Below, piece by piece: positions 7,632 through 17,097 of a stretch of DNA of 64,000 nt (position 1 is the first letter of the stretch; every line of letters begins with the position of its first letter). Where the stretch lies: NCBI RefSeq assembly GCF_000266885.1, contig NC_018020.1:62001-126000 (forward strand), given 5' to 3'. The DNA is from Turneriella parva DSM 21527. Its GTDB lineage: Bacteria > Spirochaetota > Leptospiria > Turneriellales > Turneriellaceae. Made by a program: the position numbers and the translations under genes. The notes below the pieces were generated by a model. It did not search any database and was not told where the DNA came from. It was given only the letters and a program-made list of their open reading frames with translations.

Positions 7632-9512
7632 TCAGGCAATACGCACGACAGGTATCTGCAGAGGTGCGCTTGTCCAGGTTGCGCTGAACGGCTTCAGTTC
7701 TGGCTGCAGTCTCTCTGCGCGCAGGTACTCCGCCACGCGCTTATCTTGCGCGAATTCTGCACTGTAGGCGATTTCGCGCGCGCCCGCCATTTGCTGCAGC
7801 TTGGCCGCGAAATTTACGGTATTACCAAAATAGTCGATGCCATTATTCAGGTTCACAGCCAGGCATGGCCCGCTGTGAATGCTGACCCGCAGCAGCACGG
7901 CGCCGGTCGCCGGGTCTCCATTGAATTCGCGCTGTAATTCGACAGCGGCCCTGATGCACTGCAGGGCGTCGGCAAATGCGACCATCGCCGAATCGCCGAT
8001 GGTCTTAACAACCGCGCCGTTGTTGCGCCGAATCACTTCGTAAGTGCGCTGAAAGTGGCGGCGCACTGCGGTGAACGCTTCGCCGTCGCCGCTCTTCAGG
8101 TAGAGCGCAGTCGAGCCAACAATGTCGGTGAAGAGAATATTCTGCGTGCCGAGCTCGATCTTCAGACCTTCAGCCAGCGTCTGGCTGCCGAACAGATCGC
8201 GAAACGTCTGCAGCCCGAAAATTTCGGCGGGCCTGAGCGCGTCGTTGTCTTCGTCTTTGCGCTCGATGACGAGCGTCAGTGGCGCGGGTGTCTCGTTCGC
8301 AAACACAAAGTCGGGCTGAGGCGCAGTGCTGAGCTGCGGTAGGCCTGTTTTCAGAGCGAGTTTTTTCTCAGAGCCCGCACCGACTGATATCTGCGTATAG
8401 CGGTTGTCGCCGATAACGCGCGCCCGGTATTCTCCGTTATCAAAATCGGTGTTGAGCTCGACCGTTGTCTGCGGCAAAACCCGGCGCTGAAGGTAGATAT
8501 GTCTTTTTGTCGCCGGTTCGGCCGCGCAAAAAAACTTTTTCTCAACCTTACGAATTTCAGGGTTCACCTGAAAAATGACTTCGAGATTGCCGATTTCAGA
8601 AGTCGAAAAATTAATGTCGCAGACATCGCAGCGTTCTTCTTGCGGCAGGTCTCCCAGCGAGCCGACTGACTTTCTCACCCCGCGGCAGTGCGGGCAGGTG
8701 ACATCCCACGACAGGGCAAGAATACCGGCATGCGTCGCATAGAGCGAAGTCTTGAGCACTTGCTCAAGCGGCCGCGACAGTTGCCTTGCCAGCATTTTGG
8801 GTTTTAGCCGCGTCAGCTCTTCTTCGGGCGCTTCGACGATATGCTTAGCAAGCGCGTGCAGATCTTCGCTATTGCCACCTGCCTCGACCGCACGCTTAAC
8901 CAGCGCCTCAAGCCGCGCTTCGTGTTCTGCGTCGACGGGTTTCTCTTCTGGCGCGGTTTCAGCGTAGATTGCGCGCTGGCGCGATTCAAAATCGCGGCGC
9001 GTATGAATCGCTTCGGTAATTTTCTTAAGCGCACGCTCGTAATCTTTTCGCAGGCGCGGCATTGCGACCTTGAGCAGCAGACGCGCCCACCACGTTCGCG
9101 GCACCCAGCCGAAGTAGACATAAAAATCTGTCGCATTACCGTTCGGCACCAGCAGGTAACGGCTGCGCACATAGGTGGCGAAACCCTTCGAATAGATGCG
9201 TGCATTATTCAGGCCCTTATGGTATTCCCATTCCCAGGGAACCTCTTCCCATTCAGAAAGAATGCCTGCGTTGACCGAACTGCCGAAAAGCCGGCCATCT
9301 TTTTCGACATAGGTCATGCGCGGCAGGGCGAGCAATTTGTTAAAGGTGGATGTATCAATGAGAAAAGGCCATAGGTCTGCCACAGCCTCTGGCAGTGAAA
9401 ATTTCCACAGAAAATTCTGCGGCCTTGTCGAACCCGTCTCAGTCTTCTGCCACGGATACCGATCGAGAAACTCTTTCAACGTAATGGTGGGCGTAGTTAT
9501 GTTTGCCGGCAT
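7632..9512 (-). CDS. Class III adenylate cyclase with N-terminal SRPBCC-like and zinc-ribbon-like regions
   Basis: A 626-residue soluble protein. Residues ~20-190 resemble a START/SRPBCC-type domain; the middle has two C-x-x-C pairs (C-P-H-C and C-D-V-C), as in DUF5939-type cyclases. The C-terminal catalytic domain (about 455-600) has metal aspartates D463 (F-T-D-I-V-G-S) and D507 (K-T-I-G-D). Lys503 and Asp560 (I-D-Y-F-G) are the adenine-selecting pair, so the product should be cAMP. The transition-state pair is Asn567 and, unusually, Lys571 where arginine is expected (N-F-A-A-K). A Crp-type protein is encoded at 32273-32911. TTG and ATG choices were not an issue: ATG 9512 is the only good start. 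Confidence 0.87.
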   Translation of the reverse strand: MPANITTPTITLKEFLDRYPWQKTETGSTRPQNFLWKFSLPEAVADLWPFLIDTSTFNKLLALPRMTYVEKDGRLFGSSVNAGILSEWEEVPWEWEYHKGLNNARIYSKGFATYVRSRYLLVPNGNATDFYVYFGWVPRTWWARLLLKVAMPRLRKDYERALKKITEAIHTRRDFESRQRAIYAETAPEEKPVDAEHEARLEALVKRAVEAGGNSEDLHALAKHIVEAPEEELTRLKPKMLARQLSRPLEQVLKTSLYATHAGILALSWDVTCPHCRGVRKSVGSLGDLPQEERCDVCDINFSTSEIGNLEVIFQVNPEIRKVEKKFFCAAEPATKRHIYLQRRVLPQTTVELNTDFDNGEYRARVIGDNRYTQISVGAGSEKKLALKTGLPQLSTAPQPDFVFANETPAPLTLVIERKDEDNDALRPAEIFGLQTFRDLFGSQTLAEGLKIELGTQNILFTDIVGSTALYLKSGDGEAFTAVRRHFQRTYEVIRRNNGAVVKTIGDSAMVAFADALQCIRAAVELQREFNGDPATGAVLLRVSIHSGPCLAVNLNNGIDYFGNTVNFAAKLQQMAGAREIAYSAEFAQDKRVAEYLRAERLQPELKPFSATWTSAPLQIPVVRIA

Positions 9513-9570
9513 GCGCGACTAATTTACATTGCAGCAGGCCACTCAGCCATTTTTCTGACCAGAGAAAACC

Positions 9571-11049
9571 ATGAAAGCAATATTGAAAAACATGACTGCC
9601 GCCGTGCAGGTCGACAAGGCCGACTACAAGGTGCGCGAAGAAAGCCTTCGCCTCAGGCTCTTGTCGCTGCAAAAAGAACTCGCCACATCGAATCGGGCAA
9701 TACTGATTCTCATGAACGGAGTCGAAGGCTCTGGTAAGGGAGAAACCACACGTAAGCTGCTCGAATGGCTCGATGCGCGCGGCGTAGAAACCAACGCATT
9801 CTGGACAGCGCAAGGCGAAGAAGCCGAACACCCGCCGCTGTGGCGCTTCTGGCAAATGCTGCCCGCGCGCGGCCGCATCGGTATCTATTTTGGCTCATGG
9901 TACACGCAGCCCATTATCGACCGGGCGTTTAAGAACATCGGTAAAGAAGAATTTGAACGGCAACTCGGTGAAATACGCAACCTTGAAGAAATGCTGATCG
10001 CAGAGGGGGTAATCCTCATTAAATTCTGGATGTACCTGTCGCTCGATGCGCAGAAGGCGATCGCCAAAGCCAAGAAGGCAAAAGCGAAAACCCGTTGGCG
10101 CATCTCTTCGCTCGCGCGCAAGTTTGCGCGCAAACGCAAGCGTTTTCAGAAGGTTGACCTTGAGGTGCTGAGCCAAACCCACACGACGATCGCACCGTGG
10201 ACGATCATCGACGCGGCTTCTGAAAAATCGCGCGAACTGGCCGCAGGCGAAGCGCTTGTCGAAAAATTGCGCCAGGCACTGCACCCGTCGGGCGCGGTGC
10301 ACCTGCAGATCAGCCCCCGGTTTAAGACAGCGCCGCGCAACTACATTGCCGACCTGAACCAGAACAAAAAAATCAATGATGACGAATACAAAGAGCAGCT
10401 CGAAATTCTGACAGCGAAAGCTGCGGCCCTCGCCGACAAGATGTCGACTTCAAAAAAGAGCCTCGCGCTCGTCTTCGAAGGCCCTGACGCTGCGGGCAAA
10501 GGCGGCGCGATTCGCCGCGTTATTGCCGGCATGGATCCGCGGCATTACCGCGTGATCGGCATCGCCGCCCCGACCGACGAAGAGAAAGCGCGCCCCTACC
10601 TGTGGCGATTCTGGCGCAACACCCCGCGCGACGGCAAGCTGCATATTTTTGACCGGTCGTGGTATGGACGGGTACTGGTTGAACGAATCGAAAAATTCTG
10701 CACCGAGAATGAGTGGCAGCGCGCGTACGGCGAAATCAATGACTTTGAGCTCGCGCTGACCGAAGCTGGCGTCACTGTGCGCAAGTTCTATCTCGCCACT
10801 ACGCAAGACGAACAGCTCGCCCGCTTCAAAGACCGCGAGATTACCCCGTACAAGCAATACAAGCTGACAGAAGAAGACTGGCGCAACCGCGACAAATGGC
10901 ATGCCTATGAAACCGCTGCGTGCGACATGTTCGCCAACACCTCAACGGCGTATGCACCATGGATTCTGGTTGAAGCGAATAACAAAAACCACGCCCGCAT
11001 CAAGGTGATGCGCGCCGTGGTCGATGCGTTAGAAGAAGCGCTGAGATAA
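9571..11049 (+). CDS. pap: Polyphosphate:AMP phosphotransferase (two PPK2 domains)
   Basis: 492 residues built from two PPK2-type P-loop kinase domains, the arrangement of polyphosphate:AMP phosphotransferase, which makes ADP from AMP and polyphosphate. The N-terminal Walker A is G-V-E-G-S-G-K-G-E-T near residue 50, the C-terminal one G-P-D-A-A-G-K-G-G-A near 305. The C-terminal half also has the lid motif R-S-W-Y-G-R and W-R-F-W, both typical of PPK2. The first half has G-S-W-Y-T in place of the lid, and its region ~165-190 is a lysine/arginine-rich insertion. Ppx is encoded elsewhere in the window (26715-28229). The gene stands alone and is followed by a hairpin. Confidence 0.9.
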   Translation: MKAILKNMTAAVQVDKADYKVREESLRLRLLSLQKELATSNRAILILMNGVEGSGKGETTRKLLEWLDARGVETNAFWTAQGEEAEHPPLWRFWQMLPARGRIGIYFGSWYTQPIIDRAFKNIGKEEFERQLGEIRNLEEMLIAEGVILIKFWMYLSLDAQKAIAKAKKAKAKTRWRISSLARKFARKRKRFQKVDLEVLSQTHTTIAPWTIIDAASEKSRELAAGEALVEKLRQALHPSGAVHLQISPRFKTAPRNYIADLNQNKKINDDEYKEQLEILTAKAAALADKMSTSKKSLALVFEGPDAAGKGGAIRRVIAGMDPRHYRVIGIAAPTDEEKARPYLWRFWRNTPRDGKLHIFDRSWYGRVLVERIEKFCTENEWQRAYGEINDFELALTEAGVTVRKFYLATTQDEQLARFKDREITPYKQYKLTEEDWRNRDKWHAYETAACDMFANTSTAYAPWILVEANNKNHARIKVMRAVVDALEEALR

Positions 11050-11053
11050 ATCA

Positions 11054-11080
11054 GGGTCGCTTCGAGCACCTCAGCGACCC
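11054..11080. terminator. Hairpin after pap
   Basis: Perfect 8-bp arms GGGTCGCT (11054-11061) and AGCGACCC (11073-11080) around an 11-nt loop, starting 4 bp after the pap stop. No clear U tract follows, so termination is inferred from position. Its loop nearly matches the loop of the next hairpin on the other strand. Confidence 0.55.
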
Positions 11081-11118
11081 AAGCCGCAGACACAGCCGAA
11101 CGGCCAAGAGTGCAAATA

Positions 11119-11147
11119 GCGCACCCTGAGGCGCTCGAAGGGTGCGC
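11119..11147 (-). terminator. Hairpin after gapA
   Basis: Perfect 9-bp arms GCGCACCCT (11119-11127) and AGGGTGCGC (11139-11147) with an 11-nt loop, abutting the gapA stop codon. On the minus strand the centre reads CCCTTCGAGCGCCTCAGGG, which resembles a palindromic repeat that I recall from many bacterial genomes. The following minus-strand sequence is only mildly T-rich. Confidence 0.6.
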
Positions 11148-12164
<1,017 letters not shown>

Positions 12165-12307
12165 TCAAAAACGCGGTGTCCAGCAGGTTACGCAGGGTTT
12201 TTTGAGTAACCAGGCGGGACGGCACCCGAATTTGGGCGCCGCCCGCTGTTACTTTTTGAGTTTTTGATTCCGCAGGCCCGTACGCAGTGGGCTTATTCGG
12301 GCAACTG

Positions 12308-13063
12308 TCATCGAAATCCGAAGCGGCCGCGTATCTTGAGCCCTTCGGTCGCTTCGGTACGCTTCTCTTTGCGCATAATCTGTTCGACGTAGGTCAGCTG
12401 GATATCATATTTCTTGGCAATTTCGCGCGCCGTTGAGCCGGCGTTGTATTCTTTCACCATTCTCACGACGTCTTTGTCGGTGAATTTCGAGCGCGGATGG
12501 TTTTCGCCCTGGTGGCTGTCAGGGTTAATCGGCACCATGCGAATATGCCGTGGATTCACGCACTTGACGTTGCCGCACAAATTCTGGGGTATCGTGCGAA
12601 AGTTTCGGCGTCGGCCGCGTGCGGGGTTTTCAAGAATATATTTTCGTGCGTCGACATTGAGGCGATGCCCCCGTTGTGAGTTCACCGTCGTGACAACGGG
12701 ATATCCTCCCTTGAACGCACCACGCCATTCGCTGCACGCACCCGTGACGCCGGCGCGCGCCCGGCCACCCGAACGCGTCAGCATTTCGAATACCATGTGC
12801 GCCTTGAGTTTCGCGGGCCTTGGCATCTGCACTTTTTTTTCGAGAACCTTATCGGCAATCTCAAGCAGCGTCAGGCGGGCCGTGCTGAACTTCAACGGAA
12901 AGCGCCGCAGAAATGCTGCGATGATATCGATATTGACCTTCTGCAACGAAGGCCGCGCAGTATAGGGCGAGCGGTCGCTGCGGTTGCGTCGCGCCGAGCG
13001 CCGGCGGTTTTTACCCGATGCGCTTTTGGCTTTGGCAGTTCGCCCTGCTGGTCGAATACGCAT
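12308..13063 (-). CDS. HNH-fold protein with C-terminal helix-turn-helix, catalytic His replaced
   Basis: 251 residues. The first 45 are very basic (Arg/Lys/Ser). Residues ~105-175 follow the phage/free-standing HNH endonuclease pattern: G-A-C-S-E-W-R-G-A, an internal G-H-R-L at 132-135, and L-C-G-N-V-K-C-V-N-P-R-H-I with Cys163, Cys168, Asn170 and His173. The position before the first cysteine, normally the catalytic histidine, is Asn161. Residues ~187-233 (E-N-H-P-R-S-K-F-T, then A-R-E-I-A-K-K-Y-D) form the helix-turn-helix that follows HNH domains in many phage enzymes. It therefore looks like a DNA-binding protein that has lost nuclease chemistry (inference). It starts 7 bp after the acyl-CoA synthetase and is probably co-transcribed with it. 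Confidence 0.7.
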   Translation of the reverse strand: MRIRPAGRTAKAKSASGKNRRRSARRNRSDRSPYTARPSLQKVNIDIIAAFLRRFPLKFSTARLTLLEIADKVLEKKVQMPRPAKLKAHMVFEMLTRSGGRARAGVTGACSEWRGAFKGGYPVVTTVNSQRGHRLNVDARKYILENPARGRRRNFRTIPQNLCGNVKCVNPRHIRMVPINPDSHQGENHPRSKFTDKDVVRMVKEYNAGSTAREIAKKYDIQLTYVEQIMRKEKRTEATEGLKIRGRFGFR

Positions 13064-13070
13064 CGTCGCC

Positions 13071-14948
13071 TCAGTACATGCTGTCGATCAGCTTGGCATA
13101 TTTATCGGCGATGAAGTTGCGCTTCATCTTAAAGAGGTTCGTAATTTCTTCGCCGACCTCCATGGGTTTCGGCAGAAAGCGAAAGTCTGTCACGCGCTCA
13201 AAGCCCTTGAAGCCGTTGTCGGCTGAGACCTGGCGCTTTACGATTTTGTTAAAATGGTCAACTAGCTCTTTGTTCGCGTTGAGGTCTGATTTCGGGTCGG
13301 CTGAGATTCCGGCGACCTCTTTGACCTTTTCGAGGTTCGGCCACACAAGCGCCGTGAGTGTTTTTTTATCCTGACCGACGACGATGATTTGGTTGATCTG
13401 GGCGTCTTCGAGAAGTTTGTTCTCGATCGGTACCGGTTCGACGTTTTCACCGCCGAGCAACACTATCGTCTCTTTGGCGCGGCCACGAATCGAAAGCGTG
13501 TTGTTGAAACTGAAGAAACCTATATCCCCCGTGTTCAGCCAGCCGTCTTTGTTGATGGTCTTCTCTGTTGCTTCGGGGTTTTTGTAATACCCTTTCATGA
13601 CCTGCGGCCCGCGTACATGAATCACGCCCTTTTCGCCCGTGCGCACGCGTTCGCCCTTGTCGTTCAGAATCGCGACTTCAGTGCCATTGGGCACAAAGCC
13701 GACGCTGCCCTGAATAATTTTGCCTTCGGTTCGCACCGAGATAATCGGCGCGCATTCAGTCATGCCATAACCTTCATAAACGGGAATACCGATGACATTG
13801 AAAAACTCGTCGACGTGCGCGGGCAGAGCGCCGCCGCCCGAGATGCTGCCGCGAAAACGGCCGCCCATCGCCTCGCGAATTTTCGAGAACACGACACGGT
13901 CTGCGAGACGCGCGGGAATATAGAGGCTTGCTGCAGTGAAGAGCGATGAAGCGGTGCGCGACAGACGGTCGGCGTCGCTTTCGGGTTGTTGCATGAGTTC
14001 GTTGCCCGCAAGGTAGTCGACGGCCTTTTTGTACTCTTTTGAAATTCTGTAAGCGGTTTCGAACATGACCTTGCGTGCGGGCTCAGACTTTTCGATACGC
14101 TGCATAATGCCCTGATAGAGGCTCTCCCACAGGCGCGGGGCTGACGGCATGAACGTGGGCTTTACCTTCGCAAAGTCATCGCGCACATCGCGCACATTGG
14201 TATAATAGAGCGGAATACCCTTGGCGATCGCACCGTAGTCGACCGCGCGCTCGAAGATGTGCCATACGGGCAGAAGCGAAAGCATGCTGTCATCGGGGCG
14301 AAGGCCAATCGCCTTGGGCACTTCGTTGATATTGTATACCATGTTGCCATGCGAAAGCATCACACCTTTCGGCAGGCCGGTTGTTCCAGAAGTATAAATA
14401 ATGGTGAAGAGGTCGTCGCTTTTGACCGCATCGCAGCGCTCTTTGAGGCCTGCGAGTTTCTCTTCGCGTGCCGCGGCGCCTTTTGCGAGAAGATTCTGCA
14501 GCGTCAAAATGTTTTCGGCGTCGCTCTTGTATTTGGGGTCGAGTACAATGATAGTTTGCACACCCGTATCTTTGATCACCGATTGCAGCTTTTTGAGCGT
14601 GGCTTCGTTTTCAACGATGCAGATTTTGCATTCTGCATGCGACATAATATACTTGATTTCATCGACAGTCACATCGGTGCCGCGTGGCACATTGGCAGCG
14701 CCCGTGAGCAGAACGGCAATGTCTGAAATAATCCACTCGACGCGGTTATCAGCGAGAAAGCCGATGCGATCGCCGGCGGCGACGCCCATATCGATCAGCG
14801 AGATCGCGAAGTTCTCTGCATTTTTCAGCACTTCGCCAAATGTTGTGCCGACATAATCTTTTTTTTCGTTCTTGGAGTAAAAAAGCTTCTTCTTGCCGTA
14901 AAGTTCGTTGGATTGATAAAAAATCTCGTTGATTGTGCTGTATGCCAT
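13071..14948 (-). CDS. Long-chain acyl-CoA synthetase (AMP-binding)
   Basis: An adenylate-forming enzyme activating fatty acids to acyl-CoA. The AMP-binding P-loop is I-I-Y-T-S-G-T-T-G-L-P-K-G-V; later come Y-E-G-Y-G-M-T-E-C and W-L-N-T-G-D-I-G, with R-G-R-A-K-E-T-I in the C-terminal lid. About 625 residues, like eukaryotic-type/FACL long-chain synthetases found in spirochaetes. ATG 14948 (M-A-Y-S-T-I-N-E) is preferred; an in-frame TTG at 14981 is possible and would sit 12 bp from a palindromic operator at 14994-15010, which would then overlap its promoter. The downstream gene is the HNH/HTH protein. Confidence 0.9.
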   Translation of the reverse strand: MAYSTINEIFYQSNELYGKKKLFYSKNEKKDYVGTTFGEVLKNAENFAISLIDMGVAAGDRIGFLADNRVEWIISDIAVLLTGAANVPRGTDVTVDEIKYIMSHAECKICIVENEATLKKLQSVIKDTGVQTIIVLDPKYKSDAENILTLQNLLAKGAAAREEKLAGLKERCDAVKSDDLFTIIYTSGTTGLPKGVMLSHGNMVYNINEVPKAIGLRPDDSMLSLLPVWHIFERAVDYGAIAKGIPLYYTNVRDVRDDFAKVKPTFMPSAPRLWESLYQGIMQRIEKSEPARKVMFETAYRISKEYKKAVDYLAGNELMQQPESDADRLSRTASSLFTAASLYIPARLADRVVFSKIREAMGGRFRGSISGGGALPAHVDEFFNVIGIPVYEGYGMTECAPIISVRTEGKIIQGSVGFVPNGTEVAILNDKGERVRTGEKGVIHVRGPQVMKGYYKNPEATEKTINKDGWLNTGDIGFFSFNNTLSIRGRAKETIVLLGGENVEPVPIENKLLEDAQINQIIVVGQDKKTLTALVWPNLEKVKEVAGISADPKSDLNANKELVDHFNKIVKRQVSADNGFKGFERVTDFRFLPKPMEVGEEITNLFKMKRNFIADKYAKLIDSMY

Positions 14949-14993
14949 CTGCCCGACTGAGATTTCGCGCGCGGCGGTCAAGTTATGTTCAGC

Positions 14994-15010
14994 TGTGAAC
15001 CCGGTTCACA
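14994..15010. promoter_or_regulatory. Palindromic operator upstream of the acyl-CoA synthetase
   Basis: TGTGAACCCGGTTCACA is a perfect palindrome with 8-bp arms and one central base, 45 bp upstream of ATG 14948. Size and symmetry fit a TetR-type repressor site; fatty-acid degradation genes are commonly controlled that way. No regulator gene is adjacent except the HNH/HTH protein downstream. Confidence 0.55.
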
Positions 15011-15070
15011 CGCTACGCGAATATCGTTTTACGCACCAAACCCACCCACAACCCTGAGCGCAAGACCCAT

Positions 15071-15553
15071 ATGCCAGAGAAAAATTTGCCCTATCGACCG
15101 AATGTCGGCATCGTCGTCTTCAACGACGCAGGCGAGGCGCTTGTCGGCGAGCGGCTCGACAACCCGGGTGCGTGGCAATATCCGCAAGGTGGTGTCGACG
15201 AAGGTGAAAACTTTGACGCAGCCGCCAGACGCGAGCTCTACGAAGAGACAGGCATCGCGGTCGACGCGTTCGTAGCCGTCACGAGCGATTTTCTTTATTA
15301 TGATTTTCCCCCTGATCTGGTGATACCCGGGTTAACCAACCGCTACGCCGGGCAAAAGCAGCGCTGGTACCTCGCGTACTGGAACCACCCGGCAGAATCA
15401 GCGAACCTCAAAACACACACGCAAGAATTTGCGCGCGTGCGTTTCATGCCGATGGCTGAAGCGACGAACCAGATCGTGCCGTTCAAACGCGATATCTATC
15501 AGGCACTCGAACGCGAATTCTTGCCGCTGATGCAAAACTTTCTCTCCCGCTGA
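15071..15553 (+). CDS. rppH: RNA pyrophosphohydrolase (Nudix)
   Basis: 160 residues, the length of RppH/NudH, which removes pyrophosphate from mRNA 5' ends or hydrolyses dinucleoside polyphosphates. The Nudix box runs from G-G-V-D-E-G-E to R-E-L-Y-E-E-T-G-I. The N-terminal L-P-Y-R-P-N-V-G-I-V-V-F and the W-Q-Y-P-Q-G-G that precedes the box are RppH hallmarks. It is divergent from the acyl-CoA synthetase and shares its 120-bp upstream region containing the operator. A single gene; the next gene begins 138 bp later. Confidence 0.9.
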   Translation: MPEKNLPYRPNVGIVVFNDAGEALVGERLDNPGAWQYPQGGVDEGENFDAAARRELYEETGIAVDAFVAVTSDFLYYDFPPDLVIPGLTNRYAGQKQRWYLAYWNHPAESANLKTHTQEFARVRFMPMAEATNQIVPFKRDIYQALEREFLPLMQNFLSR

Positions 15554-15691
15554 ACTCAAGCGTAGTTGATCCAGGCGAACCCTTTCGCCGGTATTTCGCG
15601 CTTCATTCGTCGTTCGCAAACGAACAGGCCGACTCAGACTGAGCTGTCAGCTATTGCCTTGACCATACCTGTCTGTGTCAGATAGCGCTGT

Positions 15692-16852
15692 ATGAGTATT
15701 GCTTTAAAAGACTTCGGTCTTAACGACCGCAAGCTGCTAAAGCAGTTTGCTGAATTTCCCTGGAAACACTATTCTCTCAAAGAAAAGTATATACCGCAGC
15801 TGAACGCAGAACTGCTCGGCAACGGACTCTTAGGCATCAAAGGTCTCTTCACAAAAAAACATCCCTATCACAAACATGCGAGCGTACGGCACTGGCTTGC
15901 GTATGAAGACGGCAAAGTCGTGGGGCGTATTTCAGCTTCGGTGAATCAGGTCTATAACAACCACCACAAAACACAAATCGGCAACTTTGGCTTCTTCGAA
16001 TCGATCAAAGATGAACGTGTATCGACGGCACTCTTTTCTGCGGCTGCTGAATGGCTGAAGGCTCAGGGCATGAAAACAATGCGCGGCCCGGGCCAATATG
16101 GCAACGCAACACACGAAATTCAGTCGTGGGCGATGAACAGTTTTCACGACGCGCCGACAGTCGAACTCACGATGTCAAAATGGTATTACCCCAAGATGGC
16201 AGAAAAGTTCGGTATGTACAAGGCGAAAGACTACTTCGCTTACCTCAATCCGGTTGAGAGCGTCGAATGGGACAGGGATAACAAGTTACTCGAACGCATG
16301 ACGCACCGGTCGCGTTTTCGCATTCGCAAGATGGACATGAAAAACCTGCGCGCCGAAGTCGACAAGGTTATTGAAATTTACAACGAAGCCTGGAAAGACA
16401 ACTGGGCATTTCTGCCGCTGACGAGCGATGACGGCCAGGCGATGGCCGAGACTCTCAAAATGGTCGCCGACCCGAATCTGTTGCTATTCGTTATGGATGG
16501 CGAGCGCGAAGTTGCCGTGATCGGCACGCTGCTTGACCTGAACGAAAAATTTCTGCGCCGCCGCAGCATCTTTGGCAATTCAGACATTGTGCGGTTGCTG
16601 CGCTTTTTTCTGGGCAAGAAGAGCATCTCTCGCGCACGCATCATGTTCTTTGGCATACGCCCCGAATACCGCAAGCAGGGCATCGACGCGATGGTACTCT
16701 TTGCGACGCGCAATTATCTATATGAGCACACTTCGGTGCGTGCAGTCGAGGCATCGCTCGTGCTTGAAGAGAACATGATTCTGAGAAACCTGTTCGGTCA
16801 CTTCAGCGGTATCGAATACAAAAAATACCGCATCTACGATTTTGATTTGTGA
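15692..16852 (+). CDS. GNAT-like acyltransferase of unknown substrate
   Basis: 386 residues resembling two tandem GNAT folds. The first half contains V-V-G-R-I-S-A-S-V and I-G-N-F-G-F-F-E-S, then G-P-G-Q-Y-G-N-A-T-H-E; the second half carries I-E-I-Y-N-E-A-W-K-D-N-W and an acetyl-CoA loop-like P-E-Y-R-K-Q-G-I-D. These features recur in a conserved bacterial family annotated only as N-acetyltransferase. No membrane segment. It overlaps DUF167 by 4 bp (GTGA, 16849-16852), so the two are translationally coupled. A TTGACC at 15659 could be a -35, but the -10 is poor. Confidence 0.75.
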   Translation: MSIALKDFGLNDRKLLKQFAEFPWKHYSLKEKYIPQLNAELLGNGLLGIKGLFTKKHPYHKHASVRHWLAYEDGKVVGRISASVNQVYNNHHKTQIGNFGFFESIKDERVSTALFSAAAEWLKAQGMKTMRGPGQYGNATHEIQSWAMNSFHDAPTVELTMSKWYYPKMAEKFGMYKAKDYFAYLNPVESVEWDRDNKLLERMTHRSRFRIRKMDMKNLRAEVDKVIEIYNEAWKDNWAFLPLTSDDGQAMAETLKMVADPNLLLFVMDGEREVAVIGTLLDLNEKFLRRRSIFGNSDIVRLLRFFLGKKSISRARIMFFGIRPEYRKQGIDAMVLFATRNYLYEHTSVRAVEASLVLEENMILRNLFGHFSGIEYKKYRIYDFDL

Positions 16853-17097
16853 TCGTCAGAGTACAGGTCAAACCCCGCAGTAAAAAGCCTGGCGTCGAGC
16901 TTGGGGCTGACGGTACTCTTATTCTGAAAATTCACGAGCCTCCGGTTGACGGCAAGGCAAACCAGGCTGTCATCGAAAGGATTGCAGAGCTCTACGATAT
17001 CGCAAAATCAGCTGTGCACATCGTCAGCGGCGAGACCTCGCGCATGAAGAGAGTTGAGATACCAGACCATGCAGAACTGAAATTGCCGTCAGGTTAA
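16849..17097 (+). CDS. DUF167/YggU-family small protein
   Basis: 82 residues with the complete DUF167 signature: V-K-P-R-S-K-K-P-G near the start, then L-K-I-H-E-P-P-V-D-G-K-A-N-Q-A-V and V-H-I-V-S-G-E-T-S-R-M-K. The family is widespread, has a known fold and no agreed function. The GTG start overlaps the stop of the GNAT-like gene. Its 3' end overlaps the convergent thioesterase gene by 4 bp. Confidence 0.88.
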   Translation: MIVRVQVKPRSKKPGVELGADGTLILKIHEPPVDGKANQAVIERIAELYDIAKSAVHIVSGETSRMKRVEIPDHAELKLPSG

